Assembly (NCBI GenBank): GCA_964455095.1
Contig: CAYVUV010000093.1
Coordinates: forward strand, 1 to 64,000
DNA: 64,000 bases
Source of the DNA: CAYVUV01 sp964455095
Lineage (GTDB): Bacteria > Desulfobacterota > Binatia > HRBIN30 > CADEER01
Direction: 5' to 3'
The notes under the pieces were generated by a model that was given only the letters and a program-made list of their open reading frames with translations, had not been told where the DNA came from and made no database searches. This document shows, piece after piece, positions 19,023 through 26,971 of the stretch. Within the stretch, counting starts at the first letter, position 1; every line of letters begins with the position of its first letter. The translations under genes and the position numbers were made by a program.

Positions 19023-22000
19023 CTACGGAGCGCGGGCGAAGAACCGGCTCCCGTCGTTCTTGCGCGTGCCGGCGGCGGCGAAGGTGCTCGACCAGCAGGC
19101 GATCGGATCGCTGCTGTGCAGCTGTACGGTCACGGCCGGGGCCTCAGCGAAATACTGGCCGGCGCCCAGCGGCGACGGCAGCGGCAGACTCGTTCCCTTG
19201 CCGCGCATCAGCAGCTTGGGCGCGCTGCCGCCTTTGAGGAGGAGCTTGGTGATGCCGTCGGCCAACCCGTCGCTGCTCTTGTACAACCAACCGCGACTGC
19301 CCAGCCCCTTCCAGCTGTCGGCGGAGGGGACGGTGAGACCCATCTTCAAAACCGGCACACCACCGCTTTCATCGTAGAGGCAGAGTGCGTACGACGTACC
19401 GCCGCCGACCGGATCGCCAAAGGCGGACTGCGCCAGCGCCGTCGTGCCCCGGGTCCACTTCCACAGCAGCGTGTGCCGACCGTGGTCCGCGTCGAATTTG
19501 ACCGCCAGGCCGTTGCGGGCGGCGCCGTAGCACGAGGCGAGCGGCGCGGCGGGACAGCCGGCCACAGGCGTCGCGGTCGGCGTTGGCGGCGGAGCCGCGG
19601 TGACGGTCGGCGTCGCCGAAGGCGTGGCGGTTGCCGTCGCCGTCGGGGTACGGGTCGGCGTCGCCGTATCGGAGGGGGTGCTGGTGGAGGTAGCCGTCGC
19701 CGTCGCGCTGTCGGTGGGGCTGATCGTCGGCGTCGCAGTGTCCGTGGGGCTGGCCGTCGCCGTTGCGGTGTCCGTGGGGGTGGCGGTCGGTATCGCGGTT
19801 TCGGTCGGAGTGGCCGTCGCCGTTGCGCTCGCCGTGTGTGTCGCGGTGTTGGTCGGCGTGTCGAGAGGTGTGTCGGTGGGCGTCCGCGAGTCGACGGCCG
19901 TGGCGGTAAAGGTTGGAGAAGCGGTCTCCGTCGGCGTCGCCGTGACGGTCGGCGTGGCGGTGCAGACGGCGCCGGAGCAGCCGGTGACGGGGTCGCAGCT
20001 CTGACAGGAATCGCAGGTGATCGGAGCGCTGCCGCTGCACGATCCGGCGCCGTCGCAGGCATCGACCGTCGTGCACACATCGTCGTCGGAACACGCGGTG
20101 CCGCTCGCCTCGAACTGACACGTGGCGGAGCAGCAGTCGCCATTCAGCATGTTGCCGTCGTCGCACTGCTCCCCGACATCAACGCCGCAGTTGCCACACG
20201 TCTGCCAACGGGCGATGTCCGAGGACACCCGCCCGCCCGCGCTGGTGAATCCACCGCCCGCGTAGACGTAGCCGCCGTGCACAGCCAAGGCGCGAACTGC
20301 TCCGTTGGTACCGGTACCGAGAGGAGACCAGCTGGCGCCGTTCCACTTGGCGATGCGATTGGCCGGGGTGCCGCCGGCGGTGCTGAAGTCGCCACCTGCG
20401 TACAGGTCACTGCCGTTTGTCGCCAGGGCGTAGACTGTCTCGCCTCCGATCCCGACGCCGGCGCCCAGAGCGGACCAGGCGCTGCCGTTCCACTTGGCGA
20501 CGTGCTGGGCGCTCACCCCTCCTGCGGTCGTGAAAGCACCGCCGGCGAAGAGGTTGGTTCCATCGGTCGCCAGCGCATTCACGCCCGAGTTCGTGCCCGA
20601 CCCAAGCGCGGACCACGCGCTGCCGTTCCACTTGGCCACGTGGTTGACGGTGACACCGCCGGCGGTCGTGAAGATGCCGCCCGCGTAGACGTCGGTGCCG
20701 ATCACGGCCAGGGCGTACACGGCTTGATTCAGGCCGGTGCCGAGAGCCGACCAGCTCGTCCCGTTCCAGCGCGCGATGCGCGCCGCGCTGATCCCCCCGG
20801 CGGTGGTGAACGAGCCGCCGACGAAGAGGTTCGCCCCGCTCACCGCCAGGGCGTTGACGTCGACGTTCACGCCGCTGCTCAGCGCCGACCAGGCGCTGCC
20901 GTCCCATCGCGCGATGCGGTTCGCGCTCGTCCCGCCCGCGGAGAGGAAGTTGCCACCCGCGTAGAGGTTGGTGCCGACCAATCCGAGCGCGCGCACCGTG
21001 TCGGAGGCGCCGGTGCCGATGCCGCTGCCGAACGGCGTCCACGCACTGCCGCTGAACTTGCCGACACGATTGGCGGTGACGGTCCCGGCGCCGGTGAACT
21101 CGCCGCCGGCGTACACGTCCGCACCACTCACTGCGAACGCGTTGACGGTGTTGTTGACGCCGTACCCTTCGCCGCCGACCGTGCCCCACGCGCTGCCGTT
21201 CCAGGCCGCGATGTTGTTGGCGTTCACTCCACCCGCGTCGGTGAATGTGCCGCCGGCGTAGACCGTCGTGCCCACTACGCCGATCGCATAAACGGTGCTC
21301 GGGGGGGTGGTGGTGGTGCTGGTGCCTATGCCGCTGCCAAACCCGGACCAGGTGCTCCCGTCCCACTTGGCGATACGATTGGCGACTGCGCCCGTCGAGG
21401 TGATGAACTCGCCGCCCGCATAGAGGGCCCCGCCGGCGACGACGAGCGTGCGGACCGTGTAGTTCACGCGCGGCGCGCTCCCGACGTCGACCCAGGCACT
21501 GCCGTTCCACTTCCTGACGTAGCCGAAGAAGCCGCCGCCCGCGTACAGCTCGCCACCGAAGACGGCCAGTTCGGTGACCTCTTCCGGGAAGGTCGAGCCC
21601 AGGCCGGCGCCGAGCGCGGACCAGGCGGTGCCGTCCCACTTGGCAACCCGATTGGCGGTGACGCCGCCGGCGGCGGAGAACCTGCCGCCGACGTAGACGT
21701 CGGTTCCGATCGTGGTCACCGCGTAGACCGTATTGTTCAATCCAGTGCCCAGGGTCGACCAGCTGACGCCGTCCCACTTCGCGATCCGGTTGGCGCTGAC
21801 GCCGCCGGCGGTGGTGAAGGTCCCGGACGCGTAGACGGTCGTCCCGCTGATGGCGAGCGCCTGGACGCTGCCATCCATTCCACCGCCGAGGGCCGACCAG
21901 TTGGCGCCGTCCCATTTCGCGATGCGGTTCACCGTGAGGCCGCCCGCCGTAAGGAAGCTGCCGCCGACGTACACGTCCGTGCCGCTCACCGCGATGGCGT

Positions 22001-22460
22001 TGACCGTCGCGGTCACGCCGCTGCCGAGGGCCGACCACGTGGTGCCGTTCCATTTGGCGATACGGTTCGCCGCCAGCCCGTCGATGGTGACGAAGTTGCC
22101 GCCGACGTACACGTCGCCCGAGGGGCTGACCGCAATCGCGAGGATGCCCAGGTCGGCGCCGCCGGGGCTGAAGAAATGCGGATCCCATCCACCGTCGGGG
22201 TCGCAGGGCTCGTCGAAGGACTCCAGGGCGGCGGCTGTGACGAAGCGCGGCTCGCCCGCGGGGCCCGCCACCATGCGATATCCGGTCGGGTCGACGCTGC
22301 CGCTGAATCCGGCGCCGGGATCGATCGCACCGTCAGCGCGAAGAATCCTTTCAATCGGCGTCTTGGCTAACGGGTCCGGTGCCGCGGCGCTTGCCTGCGG
22401 CCGCACAGTCGCCAGTAGCAGGATCAACGAGAACGTCGTCGCCAATGCGAATTTTGTCAC
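19023..22460 (-). CDS. Secreted 14-repeat beta-propeller protein with Cys-rich and Thr-Pro regions
   Basis: About 1,145 residues. A signal peptide (VTKFALATTFSLILLLATV, from GTG 22460; a longer in-frame ATG at 22532 exists) is followed by 14 tandem repeats of about 47 residues with the pattern VYVGGxFTTAGGVxANRIAK then WNGSxWSALGxG, like Rax2/kelch-type propeller blades. Then come a DUF4215-like Cys-rich stretch (CGNCGVDVGEQCDDGN), a very long Thr-Pro-Ala linker (about 19568-19975) and a C-terminal globular domain of about 175 residues (from CPAAPLASCYGAA) that I do not recognise. It should act at the cell surface or be released. The repeats are highly similar at DNA level, so copy number may vary between strains. 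Confidence 0.85.
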   Translation of the reverse strand: MTKFALATTFSLILLLATVRPQASAAAPDPLAKTPIERILRADGAIDPGAGFSGSVDPTGYRMVAGPAGEPRFVTAAALESFDEPCDPDGGWDPHFFSPGGADLGILAIAVSPSGDVYVGGNFVTIDGLAANRIAKWNGTTWSALGSGVTATVNAIAVSGTDVYVGGSFLTAGGLTVNRIAKWDGANWSALGGGMDGSVQALAISGTTVYASGTFTTAGGVSANRIAKWDGVSWSTLGTGLNNTVYAVTTIGTDVYVGGRFSAAGGVTANRVAKWDGTAWSALGAGLGSTFPEEVTELAVFGGELYAGGGFFGYVRKWNGSAWVDVGSAPRVNYTVRTLVVAGGALYAGGEFITSTGAVANRIAKWDGSTWSGFGSGIGTSTTTTPPSTVYAIGVVGTTVYAGGTFTDAGGVNANNIAAWNGSAWGTVGGEGYGVNNTVNAFAVSGADVYAGGEFTGAGTVTANRVGKFSGSAWTPFGSGIGTGASDTVRALGLVGTNLYAGGNFLSAGGTSANRIARWDGSAWSALSSGVNVDVNALAVSGANLFVGGSFTTAGGISAARIARWNGTSWSALGTGLNQAVYALAVIGTDVYAGGIFTTAGGVTVNHVAKWNGSAWSALGSGTNSGVNALATDGTNLFAGGAFTTAGGVSAQHVAKWNGSAWSALGAGVGIGGETVYALATNGSDLYAGGDFSTAGGTPANRIAKWNGASWSPLGTGTNGAVRALAVHGGYVYAGGGFTSAGGRVSSDIARWQTCGNCGVDVGEQCDDGNMLNGDCCSATCQFEASGTACSDDDVCTTVDACDGAGSCSGSAPITCDSCQSCDPVTGCSGAVCTATPTVTATPTETASPTFTATAVDSRTPTDTPLDTPTNTATHTASATATATPTETAIPTATPTDTATATASPTDTATPTISPTDSATATATSTSTPSDTATPTRTPTATATATPSATPTVTAAPPPTPTATPVAGCPAAPLASCYGAARNGLAVKFDADHGRHTLLWKWTRGTTALAQSAFGDPVGGGTSYALCLYDESGGVPVLKMGLTVPSADSWKGLGSRGWLYKSSDGLADGITKLLLKGGSAPKLLMRGKGTSLPLPSPLGAGQYFAEAPAVTVQLHSSDPIACWSSTFAAAGTRKNDGSRFFARAP

Positions 22461-22670
22461 CCACCCCCCCCGGGTTCGCGCGCAGGTCGGGGCCCATGGC
22501 CGCCGCCCACCCGCCGTTTCGGCGTAACACATTCCGCGGCGGGAATCCCGAAAATTCGACCGTCATGTGTCTACAACCACTCGACGACCCGCAGGCCTGT
22601 GATGGCTGCCCTTCCTATCCGGGCCGGGCCCAGTGGGTTTAGACTGCCCGCGTGCTCACGGGGCTCGGAA

Positions 22671-23525
22671 TCAGTGCTGCGCGTGAACGGCGGACACCGG
22701 CGGCGCGCAGCCACCCAGCGCGCTGTCTACGGCGGCGAGTATCTCGCTGATCGCAATCGTTTGATTGCCATCGACGTTGCCGGCTGCACACATTCCGATC
22801 GGCGCCTGCTCCAGCGCAATGCTCACCAAGGTGACGAGCTCATTGATCGTGACGGCACCATCGTCGTCGCAGTCACCGACGCAGTCCGGGGGAGGTGGGG
22901 GTGTGGCGGTCGGCGTGGCCGGCGTCGTGTCAATGGGAGTGGCGGTGGCCGTCGGCGTGGCCGGATCGCCCTGGATCGAGAGGTCGGCACAGTGATGGTA
23001 GAAGCACGGCGCGCCGTGGTTGGACATGTACTCGAGGACTTGCAGGGTGCACCGGGTACAGGTGACGTCGGCCGGCAGCGTCACGGTAAACGTCCGAGGT
23101 CCCGCAAAGGGCTGCGAGTGCGGCAACATGTTGTCCGCCAGAACGGGGAAGATCGGCGGGTCCTGGATCTCGACGCTGCCACATGGATCGAAACCGACGG
23201 CGGTGATCGCAGGCGGAGGCGGGAGCTCGCTGCGGTCGTTGACGACCAGGGCGACGCGATAGTGACCGGGATGAAAGATCTTCTCGTCGATGGTCACTTC
23301 GATCGTTTGCCCCGGCCGAAATTCCGTCACCTTGCCGGTTGCCGTGCCCCCGCCTTCGTTGCCGCAGGGTCCGAGCTTTTGCGGGTCACCGTACCCGCCT
23401 TGCGACATCCACGAATCGGGCGCGACCAAGAAGAAGTGCGCGTGCGCCGGGGCCGCAACACCGACTGCAGCGAGGAGCAAGGCCGTGCCCACGACGATTC
23501 GGCCCATCTGCCCCCATACGCTCAT
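22671..23525 (-). CDS. Secreted LPMO-like copper protein with C-terminal EF-hand tag
   Basis: 284 residues. The signal peptide ends AAPAHA so that the mature chain starts with His30 (HFFLVAPDSWMSQGG), as required for the copper histidine brace of lytic polysaccharide monooxygenases; a second His lies in IFHPGHYRVAL (about 85-88). The GDPQKLGPCG and Cys-pair segments match the SCE4755-type LPMO-like family known from myxobacteria. A short Thr-Pro linker (189-213) leads to a paired EF-hand-like module (CVGDCDDDGAVTINELV and DGNQTIAISEILAAVDSAL, residues 215-273) also found on three other proteins in this window. Oxidative cleavage of a polysaccharide is the family role, but the substrate and activity are unproven. 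Confidence 0.83.
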   Translation of the reverse strand: MSVWGQMGRIVVGTALLLAAVGVAAPAHAHFFLVAPDSWMSQGGYGDPQKLGPCGNEGGGTATGKVTEFRPGQTIEVTIDEKIFHPGHYRVALVVNDRSELPPPPAITAVGFDPCGSVEIQDPPIFPVLADNMLPHSQPFAGPRTFTVTLPADVTCTRCTLQVLEYMSNHGAPCFYHHCADLSIQGDPATPTATATPIDTTPATPTATPPPPPDCVGDCDDDGAVTINELVTLVSIALEQAPIGMCAAGNVDGNQTIAISEILAAVDSALGGCAPPVSAVHAQH

Positions 23526-23704
23526 GCATCGTCTCCAGGCACGAGCGTGCTACGAATACCTGCATAAGTCGAGGCGAGGCCGTCGAAGCACGCGATGGGC
23601 ATTGAACGTTTGGCGGCCTTCCGCGCGCGATCGACAAGCGCCTGCGACCATTGCTAGTTGAGAGCGGCGTGGACGCGTCCTGGCCCAGATCCTCGGGGGA
23701 AACG

Positions 23705-24136
23705 TTGGATGTCTTGAAGCGCTTTGTCGCCTTGCCGGCCAAGCGGCGCGCGCTGTCGATCGAGGCGGTAATCACCCTCGGCATCGCTCGCCTCCTTGTC
23801 CTTTCCGTTCCGATGCGATGGATCGCGCGGCGACTCGAGCGACAGGCCGCCCTCCCTCACGCCCGGCCAGGGGAAGCGGGAGACATCGCCCGCGAGGTCG
23901 GCTGGGCCGTGCGCGCGGCTGCTCCCAGGACTCCCTGGAAGAGCGCCTGCCTCGCGCAGGCGCTCGCCGGCAAATGGATGCTCGGCCGGCGTGGTGTCCG
24001 CGGAACGATCCGTCTCGGCGTCGCCAAGGACGCCGACGGCAACCTCCAGGCGCACGCCTGGCTCCGCGCCGGTGACACGCTGCTGACCGGCGGCGGTCAG
24101 GTTGGCCGATTCACGCCCATCGGCGACCTCGAGTGA
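23705..24136 (+). CDS. Lasso peptide biosynthesis B2-type protein (Transglut_core3)
   Basis: A 143-residue transglutaminase-like cysteine protease of the B2 family, which removes the leader from a RiPP precursor. The catalytic Cys82 lies in RTPWKSACLAQALAG, His117 in QAHAWLRAG, and an Asp (D124 or nearby) follows; the N-terminal amphipathic part (RFVALPAKRRALSIEAV) is typical. I chose TTG 23705 because GGGGGA precedes it at good spacing; a TTG at 23651 is the alternative. It is not fused to B1; the PqqD-like proteins encoded at 26334-26971 would supply that function. The 3' end overlaps the opposing JmjC gene by 40 bases. First gene of the RiPP-like locus. Confidence 0.8.
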   Translation: MDVLKRFVALPAKRRALSIEAVITLGIARLLVLSVPMRWIARRLERQAALPHARPGEAGDIAREVGWAVRAAAPRTPWKSACLAQALAGKWMLGRRGVRGTIRLGVAKDADGNLQAHAWLRAGDTLLTGGGQVGRFTPIGDLE

Positions 24137-25125
24137 GCGCGCTCCGAAGCCAGGGGGGCGCGTCGCTGTCGCAGGACGAGGACGCCGGCGCCGGCGAGGA
24201 AGCGAGCCAGCAACGTCGCCGCCTCGAGATCCTCGCTGCCGAGATCGCGCGGGCAGAAGTCCGGCACCTGCGACATCCGCTCGAGCCAGGGCTCGACGTC
24301 GCGGTACAGAACCAACGGCGCGCGCCGATAGGAGAGATCCAGCTCCAAACCGTTCGCCGCTCGGGTCAACGAAACGACCCCGGTTCGCCAGGCGAAGCAC
24401 GTGTCGGCATTCGCGGCATCGAGGGCACCGCGGTCAGGCACCTCGGTGTCCGGAATCGTTTCGCCAAGGGCGCCCTCGGTCAACGACGGATGAAAGCCGA
24501 TCGTCAGATGCACCGAGGGGTCGCGGCCGGAGTTGCGCACTTCGTGTCGAATGCCGCGCGGCAGATAGAGCCAGTCTCCGGCTCGCAAGCGCACGGTCGT
24601 CTCGCCAGCGCTCCCCGCAGGAGTGGCGAGCCCGTTCTCCGCTGCGCAAACCTGCCACTGCTTCTCTCCTTCCAGCTGCAGCACCCACACGTCGTGCTCG
24701 TCGACGTGGCTGCCGAGGCCCTGTCCGCCGGCCGGCGTCTGATAGAGATTGACCTGTACCCGACAGCGCAGCTCGGCCTCGAGAACGCGGCTCAGGCGGA
24801 GCACGGTGTTGGAGTAGTGCTCCATGCGCCCGAAGTTCAGCGAAGCGCCGGTGTCGAGGAGCGCGCGCACGGCCGAGTGGACGACCCGCCCGGTCGAGTC
24901 CCGGTACGCGGGGTCGCTCACCCGCATGCCGTGGAAATGCATGCGGATGGCGCCCGTGATCGGCAGCGACACGAAGCGGCAGATCGCATCGATCTCCCAC
25001 CCGGAGAGAAGGGCGCGGAAGCGCCCGCGTTCGCCGGCCGTCGCGACGCACCATCGCTTGGCGGCGAAGCAGCGCGCGAATTCCTTCCACTCTTCGGCGT
25101 GGATGATAGTGTCCCACTCGCTCAT
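24097..25125 (-). CDS. JmjC/cupin-type 2-oxoglutarate oxygenase
   Basis: A 342-residue protein of the bacterial JmjC/Cupin_4 group, whose members hydroxylate proteins or peptides using Fe(II) and 2-oxoglutarate. The iron ligands HxD are at H140-V-D142 in GLGSHVDEHDVWVLQ, and the distal His is probably H194 in YLPRGIRHEV, both inside a double-stranded beta-helix. VNLYQTP just before the HxD is typical. The C-terminal 100 residues would be the winged or dimerisation part. It sits between the B2 peptidase and the sulfotransferase-like gene, which suggests the RiPP precursor as a substrate, but ribosomal or other targets remain possible. Start at 25125 (MSEWDTII) is preferred over 25155. Confidence 0.8.
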   Translation of the reverse strand: MSEWDTIIHAEEWKEFARCFAAKRWCVATAGERGRFRALLSGWEIDAICRFVSLPITGAIRMHFHGMRVSDPAYRDSTGRVVHSAVRALLDTGASLNFGRMEHYSNTVLRLSRVLEAELRCRVQVNLYQTPAGGQGLGSHVDEHDVWVLQLEGEKQWQVCAAENGLATPAGSAGETTVRLRAGDWLYLPRGIRHEVRNSGRDPSVHLTIGFHPSLTEGALGETIPDTEVPDRGALDAANADTCFAWRTGVVSLTRAANGLELDLSYRRAPLVLYRDVEPWLERMSQVPDFCPRDLGSEDLEAATLLARFLAGAGVLVLRQRRAPLASERAHSRSPMGVNRPT

Positions 25126-25222
25126 GCGACACCGCGCGCGCTCAACGGAGACCACCGATGCGTCCGCACCCCTCCGACGCGCGCCCTCGCCGCGGAGATA
25201 CTACGACCTGGGACAGAGTGCG

Positions 25223-26077
25223 ATGGTCCAGTGGCAGAGCGACACCGACGACGACGCGCGACGCCACTTCTACAGCCTGCAAGACCTGGAGTTGAGACTC
25301 GAGCGCGAGGCGGCGCTGCCACCCGCCCTGCTCGTCTTTCATTGTAGCCGCTGCGGATCGACGCTCCTGGCTCGTCTGCTCGAGATCGATCCAGCCAACC
25401 GCGTCATCATCGAGCCGCCCGCGGTGAGCCAGCTCCTCCACCTCGCGCGCGTGCAGCCGCCCTCGCCCGCCGTGCGCCGCGACCTGCGCGTCCTTCTTCG
25501 GTCCTATGGCCTCGAGCCCCACGGCGGCGAGAAGCGGCTGATCTTCAAGCTCAACTCCCTCGCCGTGCATTCGCTCGCCGCGCTTCGAGCCGCCCTGCCC
25601 GAGGTCGCGTTCGTCTACCTGCTGCGCGACCCCGCGGAAGTCGTCGCGTCCCTTGCCCGTGCGACGCCCGCATTTCTTCGCCCGGAGCATCGCGCCTCGT
25701 TGGCCGCAACGATCGGCCTCGATCCGAGCGCCGTGGCCGGCGACTCCGCGCAACAATGGCTGAGCCGCTACGTCGAGTGGAATCTGAGCCTGGCGTACCG
25801 GCACGCGCGCGACTTCACCCTGGCGGTGGATTATCGCGACTACGCCAGGCGCTATCTCGCGGTGGCCCGGCGGTGGTCGGATCGGCCGTTGGCGGACGAT
25901 GATCCCGAGGTCGTCGAGACTCTCGCCTTCCATTCGAAGCAACCGGGCGTGCGGTTCTCATCGACCGCCGGCGCGGTCAGTGCAGGGCCGGCAATTCCGG
26001 GCGGAGCCTACTTGCGCTGGGTCCAGCGGCTCAAGGAGGAAGGGGAGCTCGGTCCGCTCCGCCGGCGAGACCGCTGA
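25223..26077 (+). CDS. Sulfotransferase-like P-loop protein
   Basis: About 284 residues. The N-terminal P-loop-like segment VFHCSRCGSTLLARLL (about 38-53) matches the 5'-phosphosulfate-binding motif of PAPS-dependent sulfotransferases, and VYLLRDPAEVVASLAR (about 130-145) matches the 3'-phosphate-binding segment. The C-terminal part ends in an IPGGAYLRWVQRL helix. The frame stays open far upstream, so the start is uncertain; ATG 25223 is the first Met close to the conserved domain. It is transcribed divergently from the JmjC gene and convergently toward the precursor peptide gene, and ends 22 bases from it. It may modify the peptide, but relatives also act on lipids and sugars. Confidence 0.72.
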   Translation: MVQWQSDTDDDARRHFYSLQDLELRLEREAALPPALLVFHCSRCGSTLLARLLEIDPANRVIIEPPAVSQLLHLARVQPPSPAVRRDLRVLLRSYGLEPHGGEKRLIFKLNSLAVHSLAALRAALPEVAFVYLLRDPAEVVASLARATPAFLRPEHRASLAATIGLDPSAVAGDSAQQWLSRYVEWNLSLAYRHARDFTLAVDYRDYARRYLAVARRWSDRPLADDDPEVVETLAFHSKQPGVRFSSTAGAVSAGPAIPGGAYLRWVQRLKEEGELGPLRRRDR

Positions 26078-26099
26078 GCGGACGACTCGGCGCCCCGCT

Positions 26100-26237
26100 T
26101 CAGGAAATTATCGTGAAGTCGTCCTGCTCCGTCGCAGAGACGTCGAGGGGAACGAGCCGCGGTGGCGCCCAGGGTTTGCGCGCGGGAAGCGCGACGGGGA
26201 TATCGTCGCCCGGAGCCTTCTCATCGTCGTGTTGCAT
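26100..26237 (-). CDS. Candidate RiPP precursor peptide, paeninodin-like leader
   Basis: A 45-residue peptide. The segment WAPPRL (23-28) fits the lasso leader motif (Y/W)xxPxL, and PRLVPLDVSAT places Thr36 ten residues after Pro26, exactly the spacing of the paeninodin-type leader (PxLxxLDVxxT). In lasso leaders this Thr is the penultimate leader residue, so cleavage would leave a core of about eight residues (QDDFTIIS). That is too short for a lasso and lacks an N-terminal Gly. It ends in Ser, the residue phosphorylated in paeninodin-type peptides by HprK-like kinases. A very strong Shine-Dalgarno lies six bases upstream of the ATG; a longer ATG at 26294 lacks one. It is last in the hprK-pqqD-pqqD order. 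Confidence 0.75.
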   Translation of the reverse strand: MQHDDEKAPGDDIPVALPARKPWAPPRLVPLDVSATEQDDFTIIS

Positions 26238-26242
26238 GCGTA

Positions 26243-26250
26243 CCCCCTCC
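26243..26250 (-). promoter_or_regulatory. Strong ribosome binding site of the precursor gene
   Basis: GGAGGGGG on the minus strand, five bases before the ATG at 26237. It is the strongest Shine-Dalgarno in the locus and decides the start of the precursor. It implies that the peptide is made in excess over the upstream enzymes. Confidence 0.7.
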
Positions 26251-26333
26251 TGCTCTGCGTTGTTGCACGGATTCGCGCCAACATACAACTCCACAACGCG
26301 CCGCCCGTGCGGGCGACAGGACAGGGCGCGACC

Positions 26334-26615
26334 CTACTGCCGCTCGGCGCGTTCGATCAGGCCCCGTGCCAGCAACTCGCCCAGAAATGCTTCCGCTTCC
26401 TCACGGCAACGCGCAGGGGAGGTCTCGAACTCGCGCAGCAGCGTCTCCACCAACGCGTCGACCGAACCAGTCTCATCGAGCAGATCCCAGATCCGCACGC
26501 CCACCTGGTTGACGCCGAAGTGGTTGCCCTGCGCGTCGACGAGAATCCCGGCACCGGTGAGCCGGCGCATTTCGACCGCCGCCTGGCGCCGAAAGGTCCG
26601 AGGCTCGATTGTCAT
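26334..26615 (-). CDS. PqqD-family leader-binding protein (RRE), copy 1
   Basis: A 93-residue stand-alone PqqD-like domain. The winged-helix pattern is visible: strand-loop GHFGVNQVGVRIWDLLDE, then helices VDALVETLLREF and CREEAEAFLGELLARGLIE. Such proteins (B1 in lasso pathways) bind the leader of a RiPP precursor and present it to the modifying enzymes. The ATG overlaps the stop of the other PqqD gene (ATGA), so the two are translationally coupled. The precursor gene follows after 96 bases. Confidence 0.85.
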   Translation of the reverse strand: MTIEPRTFRRQAAVEMRRLTGAGILVDAQGNHFGVNQVGVRIWDLLDETGSVDALVETLLREFETSPARCREEAEAFLGELLARGLIERAERQ

Positions 26616-26971
26616 CGGACGTCGGAGGTCCGCACCAGACCGTCGGCGTGCAGCTCGCGCAGGAAAGCCAGCACCTCTTGCTGGCAGATCGCTCGTTCCA
26701 CCTCGAACTCGCCGACGAGCAGGTCGATCAGAGCAGCCACCGCGATCGGCCGTTCCACCAGCGCCCAGATGCGGCTCGCGACTGGGTTCATGTTGTAGTA
26801 TCGGCCGTTGTCGATGCTGAGGAGGACGACCTCGCCGTCGAGATCGGCCGAGATCGGACCGGGCGTGCGCACGACGGTCGTATGCGGTGACAGGTCGAGC
26901 TGAGAAGCCATGGCGCCTGGCACGGACTGATCGCGATTCATTGCCGAGATGTCAAATACGGAGCGACTCAC
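26612..26971 (-). CDS. PqqD-family leader-binding protein (RRE), copy 2
   Basis: About 119 residues from the GTG at 26971, which overlaps the kinase stop (GTGA), or 109 from ATG 26941. The PqqD pattern is LLSIDNGRYYNMNPVASRIW followed by helical ALIDLLVGEF and CQQEVLAFLRELHADGLV. A predicted strand region (VVRTPGPISADLDGEVV) precedes it. It is diverged from copy 1, so this is not a recent duplication. Two coupled B1-like proteins could bind different precursors or act as a heterodimer. Confidence 0.82.
   Translation of the reverse strand: MSRSVFDISAMNRDQSVPGAMASQLDLSPHTTVVRTPGPISADLDGEVVLLSIDNGRYYNMNPVASRIWALVERPIAVAALIDLLVGEFEVERAICQQEVLAFLRELHADGLVRTSDVR

Noticed and set aside
19600..20004. 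Plus-strand VAVGVAVSVGVAV-like frame
   Set aside because: Antisense translation of the Thr-Pro linker.
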